Positions 6,902-15,135 of a stretch of 18,084 nt of DNA are shown in pieces (positions within the stretch are counted from its first letter, which is position 1; every line of letters starts with the position of its first letter). Both the position numbers and the translations under genes were made by a program. Under the pieces are notes generated by a model. The model was not told where the DNA came from and made no database searches. It worked only from the letters and a program-made list of their open reading frames with translations. This stretch comes from Anaerolineaceae bacterium UBA700. GTDB taxonomy: Bacteria > Chloroflexota > Anaerolineae > Anaerolineales > Anaerolineaceae. The DNA lies in assembly GCA_002298885.1 (NCBI GenBank), contig DBMK01000165.1:1-18084 (forward strand), in the 5' to 3' direction.

Positions 6902-8134
6902 ATGTCCATCAAACGATGTTTATTAATCTTGATCGTGCTCTCGCTGGCGACCGCCTGCACCGCGCAGGCTGGCCTGCCGACCTCAACTTCTGTTCCGGCG
7001 ACGGCAGAGAATTCACCTGCCCCTCTGCAGGATACCCCTACGTCTCCCCCGCCTCCCACCCTGGCCCCGTCGGCGACGGCCCTGCCCACCCAGACCCTGG
7101 TTCCCTCAGCTACCCCGCTGCCGGGGCAGGTTGGTCCCGACAGCTACCCAGCCGGCGTGAACCCGCTCACCGGGCTGCCCGCCGTACAGCCGGAGCTGCT
7201 GGACCTGCCGCCGGCGCTCATCTCAGTCTCCGACTTCCCGGTCACCGCCAGGCCGCAGGCCGGCCTATCCAAGGCTCCAATCGTCTACGAGGCTTATTTC
7301 GGCGACGGTATGACTCGCTTCCTGGCCGTCGAATACGGCGATCTGACCAACGTTGGCTCACAGCCGCTGAAGGTCGGCCCGATCCGTTCGGGGCGCCTTC
7401 CCTGGGAGCCGCTGCGCGCCGCCCTGGGCGGATTCCTGTTGATCGCCCAGGGAGACGAATCGGTGCTCGCCGAGCTGAAGAACTTCACCAACGTTTTCAG
7501 CGGTATTAACGACGTGAACAGCGTTTTTGCCGACGCTTCCAAAATCGAGCAGACTGCCAAACAGTACCAGCCTATCGTCGGCAAGCCCAACCTCAAAGGC
7601 CTGGCCTTCACGCCCAACCCGCCCGATGGCGGCAAATCAGGCCAGATGCTGTGGATTCCATACGCCTTCTTGAACCAGGTCATCTGGCGCTATGATGCAG
7701 CCAACGGGGTTTACAACCGCTGGCAGGACAACTACGACGGGATTAATTTCATCAAGATGACCGACCGGCTGGATAACAAGCCGCTCGCCTTCGACAACGT
7801 GGTCGTGCTCTTCGCCTACCACACCCTGCTCAAAGCCGAAAAGACCGCCATCACCCTGGCCAACGTGCCTCAGATGCCGGCCCTGCTCTTCCGGGATGGC
7901 AAGATGTACGAGATTTTCTGGACGACCAGCTATGTCGACGGTAAAGTCACCCCCATGCGCTTCGTCGACGCCCAGGGCAACGTGGTGCCGCTCAAGCCGG
8001 GCAACACCTGGGTCCAGGTGGTCACGGCCGGCTCGCAGTACTATGAGACCGTGGATTCGAAAGACTACGGCACTCGCATCAGTCAGAAGACCCCCGGCTC
8101 CGGCAACTGGGTGGTGAAATTCATCATGCCGTGA
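6902..8134 (+). CDS. DUF3048 (YerB-like) domain lipoprotein
   Basis: A 410-residue exported lipoprotein. I place the start at the ATG at 6902, four nt after AGGAGG, rather than at an in-frame GTG at 6878. The signal ends in the lipobox ATAC, with C19 as the lipidated residue. A Pro/Thr/Ser linker (about 22-75) acts as a surface spacer. The two-part DUF3048 domain follows: NPLTGLP (87-93), ARPQAGLSKAPIVYEAYF (116-133), GMTRFLAVEYG (136-146) and VGPIRSGR (158-165) are hallmarks of the N-terminal part, and the C-terminal part runs about 255-405. YerB of Bacillus is the named relative, and biochemical function is unknown. The gene stands alone and ends at a strong hairpin shared with the convergent protease gene. 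Confidence 0.88.
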   Translation: MSIKRCLLILIVLSLATACTAQAGLPTSTSVPATAENSPAPLQDTPTSPPPPTLAPSATALPTQTLVPSATPLPGQVGPDSYPAGVNPLTGLPAVQPELLDLPPALISVSDFPVTARPQAGLSKAPIVYEAYFGDGMTRFLAVEYGDLTNVGSQPLKVGPIRSGRLPWEPLRAALGGFLLIAQGDESVLAELKNFTNVFSGINDVNSVFADASKIEQTAKQYQPIVGKPNLKGLAFTPNPPDGGKSGQMLWIPYAFLNQVIWRYDAANGVYNRWQDNYDGINFIKMTDRLDNKPLAFDNVVVLFAYHTLLKAEKTAITLANVPQMPALLFRDGKMYEIFWTTSYVDGKVTPMRFVDAQGNVVPLKPGNTWVQVVTAGSQYYETVDSKDYGTRISQKTPGSGNWVVKFIMP

Positions 8135-8143
8135 TCTTGTCTT

Positions 8144-8182
8144 AATGGTTTTTCGGGCCACGAAGTGGCCCGAAAAACCATT
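8144..8182. terminator. Bidirectional hairpin terminator between convergent genes
   Basis: A perfect 18-bp stem (8144-8161 with 8165-8182) closed by a GAA loop. Its A/T-rich base and GGGCCAC top suit termination on both strands. It lies 10 nt after the DUF3048 stop and overlaps the stop codon of the protease gene (8181-8183). Confidence 0.8.
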
Positions 8183-8969
8183 ACTGACTCGCGGCCAGGC
8201 GCCGGTATTGCTCGCTTTGCGCCCACTGGCGCAGCTCGTGGATGCGTTTGATCACCATCGGGTGGGTCGAAAGGGCCTCCCCGAATACGTTCTCCACCTG
8301 GTCGTCCTGCGTTTCGAGCAGTTGCAGGGCCCGCTGTAGCTCGGCTTGCGAGCGGATGTCGCCCACGGCCAGTTGAGCCAGCGCCGAAACGGCCTTTTGG
8401 AGGCTGCCACACGCCAGCAGGCCCGCCCGGTCCGCCGAATACTCGCAGGCCCGGTTCCACCAACGGAAAACCAATGTCAGCACGATTGCCCCAGCGAACG
8501 TGGTGGGCACGCCAGCCATCCCTCCCAGCAGCGTGTTCAGCCACGAATGGCCCAGGGCAACGTGTCCCAGCTCGTGGCCCATGACGAATTTCAGCTCGTC
8601 TTCGTCCATCACCTCCAGCATGGGGCTGTACAGCACCACCGTCTTGGGATTCGAAAACCCAAAGGTGAAGGCGTTGAGCTGCTTGCTGGGCAGGATAAAG
8701 ATCTGCACCTGGCCGGGTTTTAGCTTTTGCACGCAGTCCTGGGCCAGCCTGGCCAGTTCGGGCGTGTGCTCCCTCGTGATCGGCGTGCCCGCCTGCACGA
8801 TTTGCCGGTGCTGGGAGTTGCTGAGTTGGTAGGAAATAGCGATGAAGAGCAGGGCAAACAGGGGCATGATACACAGCGTTGGCACCGCGCTCAGCGCCAG
8901 AAGGATGGCGATGGCAAACACCGTCACCAGAAGGATGAAATGCTCGCTCGGATAGCGGTAGCCGGTCAT
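8181..8969 (-). CDS. M48-family membrane metalloprotease (HtpX-like)
   Basis: A 262-residue integral membrane zinc protease. Two hydrophobic helices occupy about 11-48. The zinc site is HELGH (132-136) in FVMGHELGHVALGH, and the third ligand is E176 in EYSADRAGLLA (176-186), the standard M48 arrangement. A further hydrophobic stretch (about 144-168) lies between them. M48 proteins of this kind degrade damaged or misassembled membrane proteins. The start chosen (8969) has only a weak GGA upstream, and a four-codon micro-ORF (MDNQ, 8966-8980) overlaps it in ATGA fashion. A possible -10 TACTAT lies at 8990-8995. It converges with the DUF3048 gene and follows pyrFE on the same strand after a terminator. 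Named htpX-like because the domain is a short M48 type; orthology is not proven. Confidence 0.88.
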   Translation of the reverse strand: MTGYRYPSEHFILLVTVFAIAILLALSAVPTLCIMPLFALLFIAISYQLSNSQHRQIVQAGTPITREHTPELARLAQDCVQKLKPGQVQIFILPSKQLNAFTFGFSNPKTVVLYSPMLEVMDEDELKFVMGHELGHVALGHSWLNTLLGGMAGVPTTFAGAIVLTLVFRWWNRACEYSADRAGLLACGSLQKAVSALAQLAVGDIRSQAELQRALQLLETQDDQVENVFGEALSTHPMVIKRIHELRQWAQSEQYRRLAASQ

Positions 8970-9029
8970 TGGTTATCCATGCGCAGTCTATAGTATGTTT
9001 CTGGGTCATCCTGAATGAATTTCGATAAA

Positions 9030-9058
9030 AATCGACCGCCGGGGAATGGCGGTCGATT
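9030..9058 (-). terminator. Intrinsic terminator of pyrFE
   Basis: On the minus strand an 11-bp stem (AATCGACCGCC with GGCGGTCGATT) encloses a 7-nt loop and runs straight into five U residues (minus-strand positions 9031-9027). It is 8 nt downstream of the pyrFE stop: a textbook rho-independent terminator. Confidence 0.85.
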
Positions 9059-9065
9059 GCAGTGC

Positions 9066-10514
9066 TTATTCTTTGACGTGGGCGGTTGTTTGTTCTTCCA
9101 TGAACTTGCGCACGGCGGTAATTTGCTCGCCGGGAATGCGCTCGTTGCGCTCCCAATAATCCAGCAGGTCGCTCAAGGTGAGCACGGCGTGCAGGCGAAT
9201 GCCAGCCGAGGCCAGCGCCTCGCGCGTGCCGGCCTGGCGGTCGATCAGCACCACCACGTCCTCCACCACCATCCCCGCCGTCACCAGCTTGTCGATTGCG
9301 TCGAACTTGCTCAGCCCGCTGGTGGCCAGGTCGTTGATCACTACCACCCGCTCTCCGGCCTTGAAACGGCCTTCGATTTCGGCCCGAGTCCCGTAGCTGC
9401 GGGCTTCCTTGCGCGGGAAGACCGCCGGCCAGCCTGTCTTCAGGCTGATGGTGGTGGCGATGGGCAGGGCGGCGTAGGGCAGACCGGCAATGCGGTCGAA
9501 TTTGAGTGTGTTCAGGATGGGCAGGTAGGCCGCGCTGACCTCATTCAACACATGCGGGAATGAAACGAGCTGGCGCAGGTCGATGTAGATCGGGCTCGGC
9601 GCTCCGGATTTGAGCATATATTGGCCGAAACGCACGCAGCCAGAGCGCAGCAGGTCCTCAGCCAGGTTGGCCGGGAAGTAATGCGCTTCGGGCTTGCCGG
9701 CTTCCACCTCGGCCACCAGCGAGCGCTGGCAGTGCTGGATGGTATCGTGCAGCTCCTGGGCGGCCTGGCGTGGGTTGGCCGAATGGGTGATGGCGCGTGA
9801 AACCGGGATCAACATTCCAAGCCCATCTGTTCGCAGACCGGATTGCAGGGCGATGGAGAGATCCTTCCCCGGAATACCCACCCCGGGCGCCATAATCCAC
9901 AGGTCGGGGGCCAGTTGGCGCACGCGGCGCAGGGCTTCGCTGTCAAGCCCGCTGACCACCACGCCCAGGTTGGTGTTGGAGTTCCATTCCTGAGCCAGCA
10001 GGGCGATTTTTTCGTACAGGTGCAGCGGCTCGCCTTCGCCGGCCAGCGGCAGTTCCTGCAGGTCGACCGTGCCCGGATTGGTCGTCTTGCACAGCAGGAA
10101 GACGCCTTTTTCGGGATTCTTTAAGAACGGCAGCAGCGAATCGTATCCCAGGTAAGGATTCAGGGTCACGGCACGCACGTTCAGGTGCGAGTAAGCCAGG
10201 CGGGCCAGGGTCTCGGCGCTTTCGTTATAATCACCGAACTTGGCTTCCAGAATGACTGGGATATCTTCCGGCACGGCTGCGATCACCGCCTGCAGCGCCT
10301 CCCACCCGGGCGCGCCGTAGGCTGCAAACAGCGCCAGGTTCGGCTTGAACGCCGCAGCCAGGTCGGCGGTCTCCTGGATCAGGCGGATGCAGTGTTCCTG
10401 CGCCGTCTTTGCCGATGGTTCCGGTAGCTCGGCCGGATATGGGTTCAGCCCGATGCACATTAAGGATCCGCTGCGACGGGCACGCGCTTCGAGTTGAGAA
10501 TAGAAACTGTCCAT
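9066..10514 (-). CDS. pyrFE: PyrF-PyrE fusion: OMP decarboxylase-like + orotate phosphoribosyltransferase
   Basis: A 482-residue cytoplasmic fusion for the last two steps of UMP synthesis: orotate to OMP (PyrE) and OMP to UMP (PyrF). The decarboxylase part (1-265) is of the PyrF 'type 2' kind, with AAFKPNLALFAAYG (54-67), the phosphate-site motif APGVGIPGKDL (209-219) and VSRAI (238-242). The OPRT part (about 282-482) has RFGQYMLKSG (295-304), FPRKEARSYGTR (366-377) and PRPP motif VVVINDLATSG (390-400). Fusions in this order occur in Chloroflexota. Oddities: the catalytic D-x-K-x-x-D box reads EAKFGD (90-95), Glu replacing the first Asp, and the usual GLD at the first strand is GLN (N24). The acidic pair of the PRPP motif is N-D rather than E/D-D. 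The gene has a predicted leaderless start, with TGATATAAT 7 nt before ATG, and ends at an intrinsic terminator. Confidence 0.9.
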   Translation of the reverse strand: MDSFYSQLEARARRSGSLMCIGLNPYPAELPEPSAKTAQEHCIRLIQETADLAAAFKPNLALFAAYGAPGWEALQAVIAAVPEDIPVILEAKFGDYNESAETLARLAYSHLNVRAVTLNPYLGYDSLLPFLKNPEKGVFLLCKTTNPGTVDLQELPLAGEGEPLHLYEKIALLAQEWNSNTNLGVVVSGLDSEALRRVRQLAPDLWIMAPGVGIPGKDLSIALQSGLRTDGLGMLIPVSRAITHSANPRQAAQELHDTIQHCQRSLVAEVEAGKPEAHYFPANLAEDLLRSGCVRFGQYMLKSGAPSPIYIDLRQLVSFPHVLNEVSAAYLPILNTLKFDRIAGLPYAALPIATTISLKTGWPAVFPRKEARSYGTRAEIEGRFKAGERVVVINDLATSGLSKFDAIDKLVTAGMVVEDVVVLIDRQAGTREALASAGIRLHAVLTLSDLLDYWERNERIPGEQITAVRKFMEEQTTAHVKE

Positions 10515-10521
10515 ACAACGG

Positions 10522-10530
10522 ATTATATCA
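10522..10530 (-). promoter_or_regulatory. Extended -10 promoter of pyrFE (leaderless)
   Basis: Minus strand TGATATAAT, identical to the nurA element, with 7 nt between it and the ATG at 10514. Transcription should begin at or within a base or two of the start codon. No SD is present. No convincing -35 hexamer is visible. Confidence 0.68.
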
Positions 10531-10667
10531 GGATTAATTAAATCTAAGAGGCGGATTCAACCGACGAAAAATTTAACAATTTTGGTAGGTGTAAAGAGTG
10601 GTTATTCATTCGCTTGGTTTCATTGGAATGGTTTTTAGAAAATGTACGATATATCAGGTATATTTTA

Positions 10668-10696
10668 TTGTAATTGGGCAATTTCTGTTATATAAT
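10668..10696 (+). promoter_or_regulatory. Promoter of the subtilase gene
   Basis: TTGTAA (10668-10673), a 17-nt spacer and consensus TATAAT (10691-10696) within an AT-rich tract. The predicted start is near 10703, which gives a leader of about 308 nt before the ATG at 11011. The rest of the 10515-10667 gap shows no ORF or clear structure. Confidence 0.7.
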
Positions 10697-10702
10697 TTTT
10701 AA

Positions 10703-11010
10703 GCGCAAAAAGAATTTCAAATCAGCGCCAAAAGAGCGCAATTCGACAAGGTTAACCACTATAGTGACTTTGTGCACAGCGGGGCGTAGGCTCATTGGTG
10801 AAAGCCGTTGAGGTTAGCGTTCAAACGACCTCTATTCAATTCTTCCTGATCGTTATGGTGAGGAAGAATTAAGCTTTAAATCCCTACGCCGGTTGAAAGG
10901 AGGCAATCCCAAAGGAGTTTTTCGTTCGAGCAACCGATCCAATTTAGTCGAAAAACCTGCTGCGTCAGGCTCATCGCGGATACCCGTAAAACTTTGGAGG
11001 AAACGTAAAG
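10703..11010 (+). promoter_or_regulatory. Long structured 5' leader of the subtilase mRNA
   Basis: A non-coding leader dense in inverted repeats. GGCGTAGG (10783-10790) pairs with CCTACGCC (10883-10890) and encloses two hairpins: GAGGT/ACCTC (10810-10814 with 10828-10832, inner CGT/ACG, loop TCAA) and a perfect 10-bp AATTCTTCCT/AGGAAGAATT (10838-10847 with 10861-10870). A further stem GTTTTTCG/CGAAAAAC (10917-10924 with 10949-10956) follows. The SD GGAGG is at 10996-11000. Upstream, GGTTAACC (10750-10757) and CACTATAGTG (10757-10766) are adjoining palindromes. The closed multi-branch layout resembles a riboswitch or cis-regulatory RNA, but it does not match the consensus of any class I can recall (c-di-GMP-I, TPP, cobalamin, SAM, FMN, c-di-AMP, fluoride, THF). 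Confidence 0.55.
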
Positions 11011-14000
11011 ATGAAAAGCACTTTGAGCAAGTTTGCGAATGTCTTGGTTGTCCTGGTTTTGCTTCAAGCAGCCGTATTTTCGGCCGCCGCGCAGCCACCC
11101 TCGCCCCTGAAACCGGCTGGGCCTGCGCCCTCACCCGACACTCCTTCAGCCCAGGCCCCGCAGCGCGGTTTGTCCCAGGCCCAGGTTCAGAAGACTATCC
11201 AGCAGAAATTGTCCGGATTCTCGATCAGCCCCCTGGATGCGACTCTGCTAACCGTTGAAGTGCGCGGCACCATGCCTTCGCTTTCTGAAAAAGCCAAGAG
11301 CCTGGATGCCGCCGGGCGCCTGGCGTATGCTGCCCAGGTGAAGGCATTCCAGGATGGCCTGGAGAAAGGTATCGTAGCGAGTGGTGGCAAGGTGATTTAC
11401 CGCTTCCACACCCTGACCACAGGCGTTATCGCCCAGGTGCCGGGGAACCAGATTGTGCAGGTGGCTGCCATGCCCACCGTGCAGCATGTTGCCCGCATTT
11501 TTGATTACCAGGAAGACCTCTCTGAGACGGTGCCCTTCATAGGCGCCACGGCCCTCAAGCAGATGGGCGTGACCGGAAAGGGAGTTAAAGTGGCCGTGCT
11601 CGACAGCGGCATCGACTATACCCACCTGGCCTTTGGCGGCAGTGCCAACCCGGCATTATGGAAAGAGGCCTATTTTGGGTCTGATCCCGGCTGTGTCCAT
11701 GGCACCGAGGCGGTTTGTGCAAACCGCAATGCGGTTTCACCTGCTTTGAGCGACGTTTTTGGCCCGAATGCTCCCAAGGTAAAGGGCGGCTACGATTTTG
11801 TGGGACCTGTGTGGGATGGGGTTAGTTCGGCTCCACTGGAACCGGACCCGAACCCGATTGCCCTCGTATCCACGGGAGCCCATGGTACGCATGTGGCCGA
11901 TATCATCGCCGGGTTTGGCTATCCGGCCGGCTCTTATACAGGTACTTCCGGTACGGTTAATTACCCGGCCCTCGGCGAAGGGGTTGCCCCCGGCGCCGAC
12001 ATCTATGCATTCCAGGTTTGTAGCGCAACCGGCTCCGCCTGTTCCGGCGTTGCCCTTCTGCAGGCTATCGATGCTGCCGCCGACCTGGATGGCAATCCGG
12101 CTACGATTGACCCGGCGGATGTATTGAACATGTCGCTCGGCCAGTTCTACGGCCTGCCTGAAGATAACCTGACCTACCTCACCGACCAGATCGTGGCCTA
12201 CGGCACGAGCGTCGTCGCCGCAGCCGGCAACGATGGCGATCGCCCCTTCGTCGTTTCTACCCCATCAACAGCCAGCGGCGCAATCAGCGTTGCTCAAACC
12301 AACGTCCCGTCCGCCAAACAGTATGTCGTGACCATCGATTCTCCGGCCGGGATTGCCGGTCCCTTCAATGCACCCTCCATCCAGGAGTGGTCGGCGGCAT
12401 TTTATACCGCCAAAATCACCGGGCCGGTGTTTTATGATGCCACAAACGCAAACACGAAACGAGGCTGTCTGGCAGATGGCGTTACCAGCCCCTGGGCAGC
12501 CGGCGCGCTAACCGGAAAGATCGTGTTGATCGACCGCGGCGTGTGCGCAGGTAGTGTGAAAGTTTCCAATGCCGAAGCGGCCGGTGCCATCTTCGTCCTC
12601 ATCGCCGATAACCGCGCGGAGGCCACCTTCTCCTTTGCCTTCGGCGGCGGCACCATCGGCATCCCGTCCTTCATGATCACCCAGGCGGATGGGAACAAGA
12701 TTAAGGCGAACATTGCTGCGCCCGTGAATGTAACCGCCGACCCGGCCAACTTCATCTCTCTGGTCAACAGCATCGTCCAGACTTCGGCTCGCGGCCCGCG
12801 CAACTACGACAATAAACTCAAGCCGGATATCGGCGCGCCCGGCGCTTCGGTTTCGGCCGAGGCGGGCACTGGCAGCCAAAGCACGGCTTTTGGCGGCACA
12901 TCTGGCGCCACTCCGATGATCGCCGGCTCGGTTGCTTTGCTGAAATCGCTCTTCGGCGACCAGCAGAACTTCACAGATCCGGTGCTCTCGCCGGAGGAAT
13001 ACAAGTCGCTGTTGATGAACACCGCCAACAACAAGATTTACGAGAACCAGACCCCTGCCGATACCACCGGGACGCTGCTGCCGATCTCGCGCATCGGCGC
13101 CGGCCAGGTGGACCTGCACAACATCGCCAACGAGAAGCTGATTGCCATGGACGTCACCGACTCCAGCTCGCTCGAACATACCGGCAGCCTCTCCTTCCAA
13201 TACGTCCCGGCGTCGGTGGTGACAACGCTCACCCGCAAGATTCATCTGCGCAACCTGTCTGGGTTTGACAAGTTCGTCAAGTTCTCGTCCGAATTCCGCT
13301 ATGCTTCGGATAACAATGGAGCGGTGAAGATTTCGCCGTCCGTATCGGGCGGAACCGTGCCAGCAAATGGGACATTCGATTTCACCGTCACTCTGACCGT
13401 GGATCCATCCAAGCTGGCTCCCTGGTTTGATCCCGCAACCGGGTACAGCATCGATCGCGGCGGCAACGGGACGAACGGCGTTGCCTTCAAGGACGCCGAA
13501 TACGATGGCTACTTCTACATCAGCGAGTTCGTCGGCACGAACGTCACCAACGTGATCGGCATGCCCTGGCAGGTGTTGCCCAAGCCCGTGGCGGACGTGA
13601 CCACCACCAACCCGGCCGGCACCAGCAACCTGCTGATCGATAATGTCTCGCCGTCAACTACAAGCAACTCCGAACTCTTCATGCTGGTCGACTCGCGCAA
13701 GACGAGCAAGTACAACTTCACCGTTGGCGACTGCGCCTCGGGCGGCCTGCTGCCGGGCTGCAACCAGACGATCATCGAAATGAAGGAAGTCGGCGTGCGC
13801 GCCTCCAGGAATTCGAACGGCTCCGTAGCCTCGCTGGATTTTGGAATCACGCTCTTCGATAAGCCCTTCCGCACCAGTGAATTCCCGGTCGAATTCCTGA
13901 TCCTGGTCGACAGCAATAACGACGGTGTGCCTGATTACGAAATAACCAATTACGACTTTGGCTATTTCACGGCTGGCACCTTGAGCGGTCAAAATGCTAC

Positions 14001-14496
14001 CTTTGTAATCAAGTTGTCAAACCAAAGTATTGTTGCGGCATACTTAGTCGACAGCACCTTTGATTCGAACAACTACATCCTCTCCCTGTTGCCATCTGAC
14101 ATCGGCCTTACTGACAGCAACCTCAAGTTCCAGTTCTTCGTCGAGGCAGCGGATGGTTTCTTCGATGGGACAGTGTGGGATGTATCGCCGAAGAATTGGG
14201 ATTACCATGTGGTTGATCTGAACCATCCGCGCATGGCCCTGCAGCCGCTTACCCCCGCTTCAACAACCGTCAGCCCGCCAGATCTCTCGGGTCTCTCGGT
14301 AGCGGTTGATCCAAGCGATTCGATGACGGTTCCCTTCACCACCTCGCCGTCGAGAGCGCTCTTGGGTTCTGGCTCGCAGATCGGGTTCCTGGCCATGTAT
14401 CGCGAAGCCCCGGTCCAAAAGGAATCCAGCAGCGTGGTGCTGGCTACTCCGGCCCTGCACTTCAACTTCGTGCCGGTGATTAAAAGCAACCCATAA
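11011..14496 (+). CDS. Secreted subtilisin-like serine protease (S8) with PA domain
   Basis: An 1161-residue exported protease. The signal peptide is about residues 1-28 (ends SAAA-Q), then a Pro-rich stretch. An I9-like propeptide (about 50-165) comes before the S8 catalytic domain. The triad can be placed at D198 (VAVLDSGIDYTH), H291 (GAHGTHVADIIAG) and S631 (GGTSGATPMIAG), with the oxyanion N407 (AAAGNDGD). A protease-associated (PA) domain is inserted at about 470-580 (GKIVLIDRGVC, then AEAAGAIFVLIAD), as in Vpr/C5a-peptidase-type subtilases. Beta-rich Fn3-like domains fill about 715-1150, including cysteines in DCASGGLLPGCNQ. The C-terminus is HFNFVPVIKSNP, similar in character to the ASST-like protein's tail. 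The role is extracellular protein breakdown or processing. The ATG has GGAGG ten nt upstream and follows a structured leader. The gene ends at a 17-bp hairpin. Confidence 0.93.
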   Translation: MKSTLSKFANVLVVLVLLQAAVFSAAAQPPSPLKPAGPAPSPDTPSAQAPQRGLSQAQVQKTIQQKLSGFSISPLDATLLTVEVRGTMPSLSEKAKSLDAAGRLAYAAQVKAFQDGLEKGIVASGGKVIYRFHTLTTGVIAQVPGNQIVQVAAMPTVQHVARIFDYQEDLSETVPFIGATALKQMGVTGKGVKVAVLDSGIDYTHLAFGGSANPALWKEAYFGSDPGCVHGTEAVCANRNAVSPALSDVFGPNAPKVKGGYDFVGPVWDGVSSAPLEPDPNPIALVSTGAHGTHVADIIAGFGYPAGSYTGTSGTVNYPALGEGVAPGADIYAFQVCSATGSACSGVALLQAIDAAADLDGNPATIDPADVLNMSLGQFYGLPEDNLTYLTDQIVAYGTSVVAAAGNDGDRPFVVSTPSTASGAISVAQTNVPSAKQYVVTIDSPAGIAGPFNAPSIQEWSAAFYTAKITGPVFYDATNANTKRGCLADGVTSPWAAGALTGKIVLIDRGVCAGSVKVSNAEAAGAIFVLIADNRAEATFSFAFGGGTIGIPSFMITQADGNKIKANIAAPVNVTADPANFISLVNSIVQTSARGPRNYDNKLKPDIGAPGASVSAEAGTGSQSTAFGGTSGATPMIAGSVALLKSLFGDQQNFTDPVLSPEEYKSLLMNTANNKIYENQTPADTTGTLLPISRIGAGQVDLHNIANEKLIAMDVTDSSSLEHTGSLSFQYVPASVVTTLTRKIHLRNLSGFDKFVKFSSEFRYASDNNGAVKISPSVSGGTVPANGTFDFTVTLTVDPSKLAPWFDPATGYSIDRGGNGTNGVAFKDAEYDGYFYISEFVGTNVTNVIGMPWQVLPKPVADVTTTNPAGTSNLLIDNVSPSTTSNSELFMLVDSRKTSKYNFTVGDCASGGLLPGCNQTIIEMKEVGVRASRNSNGSVASLDFGITLFDKPFRTSEFPVEFLILVDSNNDGVPDYEITNYDFGYFTAGTLSGQNATFVIKLSNQSIVAAYLVDSTFDSNNYILSLLPSDIGLTDSNLKFQFFVEAADGFFDGTVWDVSPKNWDYHVVDLNHPRMALQPLTPASTTVSPPDLSGLSVAVDPSDSMTVPFTTSPSRALLGSGSQIGFLAMYREAPVQKESSSVVLATPALHFNFVPVIKSNP

Positions 14497-14514
14497 GCTG
14501 TAGACTTTTCAAAT

Positions 14515-14553
14515 AAATATTTTCGGGCGGGGAAAACCCGCCCGAAAATATTT
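14515..14553 (+). terminator. Hairpin terminator after the subtilase gene
   Basis: A perfect 17-bp stem (14515-14531 with 14537-14553) with loop GAAAA, a GC-rich top (CGGGCGGG) and an A/T-rich base, 18 nt after the stop codon. No separate U tract follows, so termination could be imperfect, or the structure may protect the 3' end. Confidence 0.7.
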
Positions 14554-14598
14554 AAAGCTCGAATGGAACTCTAGAAGCTCCAATAGCGTCCTTGATTT

Positions 14599-15135
14599 AT
14601 GAAGTTAATCTCTTTGCTTCTGTTAACAATGCTTCTGGCCGGATGTTCCGGCCAGGTCGCCAGTCCAACTTCTTCCCTGCCAGCCAATTCCGGTATAAAT
14701 CCGGCGCGCACGCCGGTAAGCGCCTCTACCAGCCTTCCCCCGCTCGTTCCAACTTCTTCCCCTGCCCTGCCCGTCCAGCCGTCTCCCACTCCGGCAACCC
14801 CCTATCCCGTGCCACCGCGCCTCCTGGCGCCCGGCGGTCCGCTGGCCAACATCCTTTCGGCAAAGATCGAATGGAAGGACGTCCCGCCCCAGCCCTACCT
14901 GCTGCTGCAGGGCTCCTTGGCCAGCAACTGCCAGGATTGGGCCGTCTACGTCAATCCCCCGGACGAGCGCTCCGTCGTTGTGGTGTCGGTCGCCGTTGAT
15001 ACCGGCTTTAACACCGGCAGTTGCTCCGAAGCCCCGGTCCCCATCCAGCGCGAAGTCCTGCTCGGCCCCCTGGAACCTGGCCAATACGTTGTGTATGTAA
15101 ACACAACGCTCGTCGGGCCATTAACAATTAAATAA
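14599..15135 (+). CDS. Small lipoprotein with Pro/Ser/Thr linker and beta-sandwich-like C-terminus
   Basis: A 178-residue exported lipoprotein of unknown function. A classic signal (MKLISLLLLTMLLAGC) puts the lipidated cysteine at C16. A low-complexity Ser/Pro/Thr spacer spans about 20-72. The folded part (about 75-178) alternates hydrophobic residues as in a beta-sandwich and has two cysteines (C111, C142) that could form a disulfide. The end, GPLEPGQYVVYVNTTLVG, resembles the last strands of Ig-like lipoprotein domains common in this phylum. No clear SD precedes the ATG, and no strong promoter is visible in the 102-nt gap after the subtilase hairpin, so expression may depend on read-through. 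The stop codon overlaps the start of a 22-bp terminator hairpin. I do not recognise the family. Confidence 0.75.
   Translation: MKLISLLLLTMLLAGCSGQVASPTSSLPANSGINPARTPVSASTSLPPLVPTSSPALPVQPSPTPATPYPVPPRLLAPGGPLANILSAKIEWKDVPPQPYLLLQGSLASNCQDWAVYVNPPDERSVVVVSVAVDTGFNTGSCSEAPVPIQREVLLGPLEPGQYVVYVNTTLVGPLTIK

Noticed and set aside
8083..9156. A 357-codon minus-strand open frame covering the M48 gene
   Set aside because: It is in another frame from the HELGH-containing protein, has no domain logic, and crosses the pyrFE terminator and the convergent hairpin.
10703..11010. A known riboswitch class, in particular c-di-GMP-I
   Set aside because: GTGCACAGC near 10772 hints at the GEMM start, but the CAAACC and GACGCAAAGCC core and the receptor pairing are absent.
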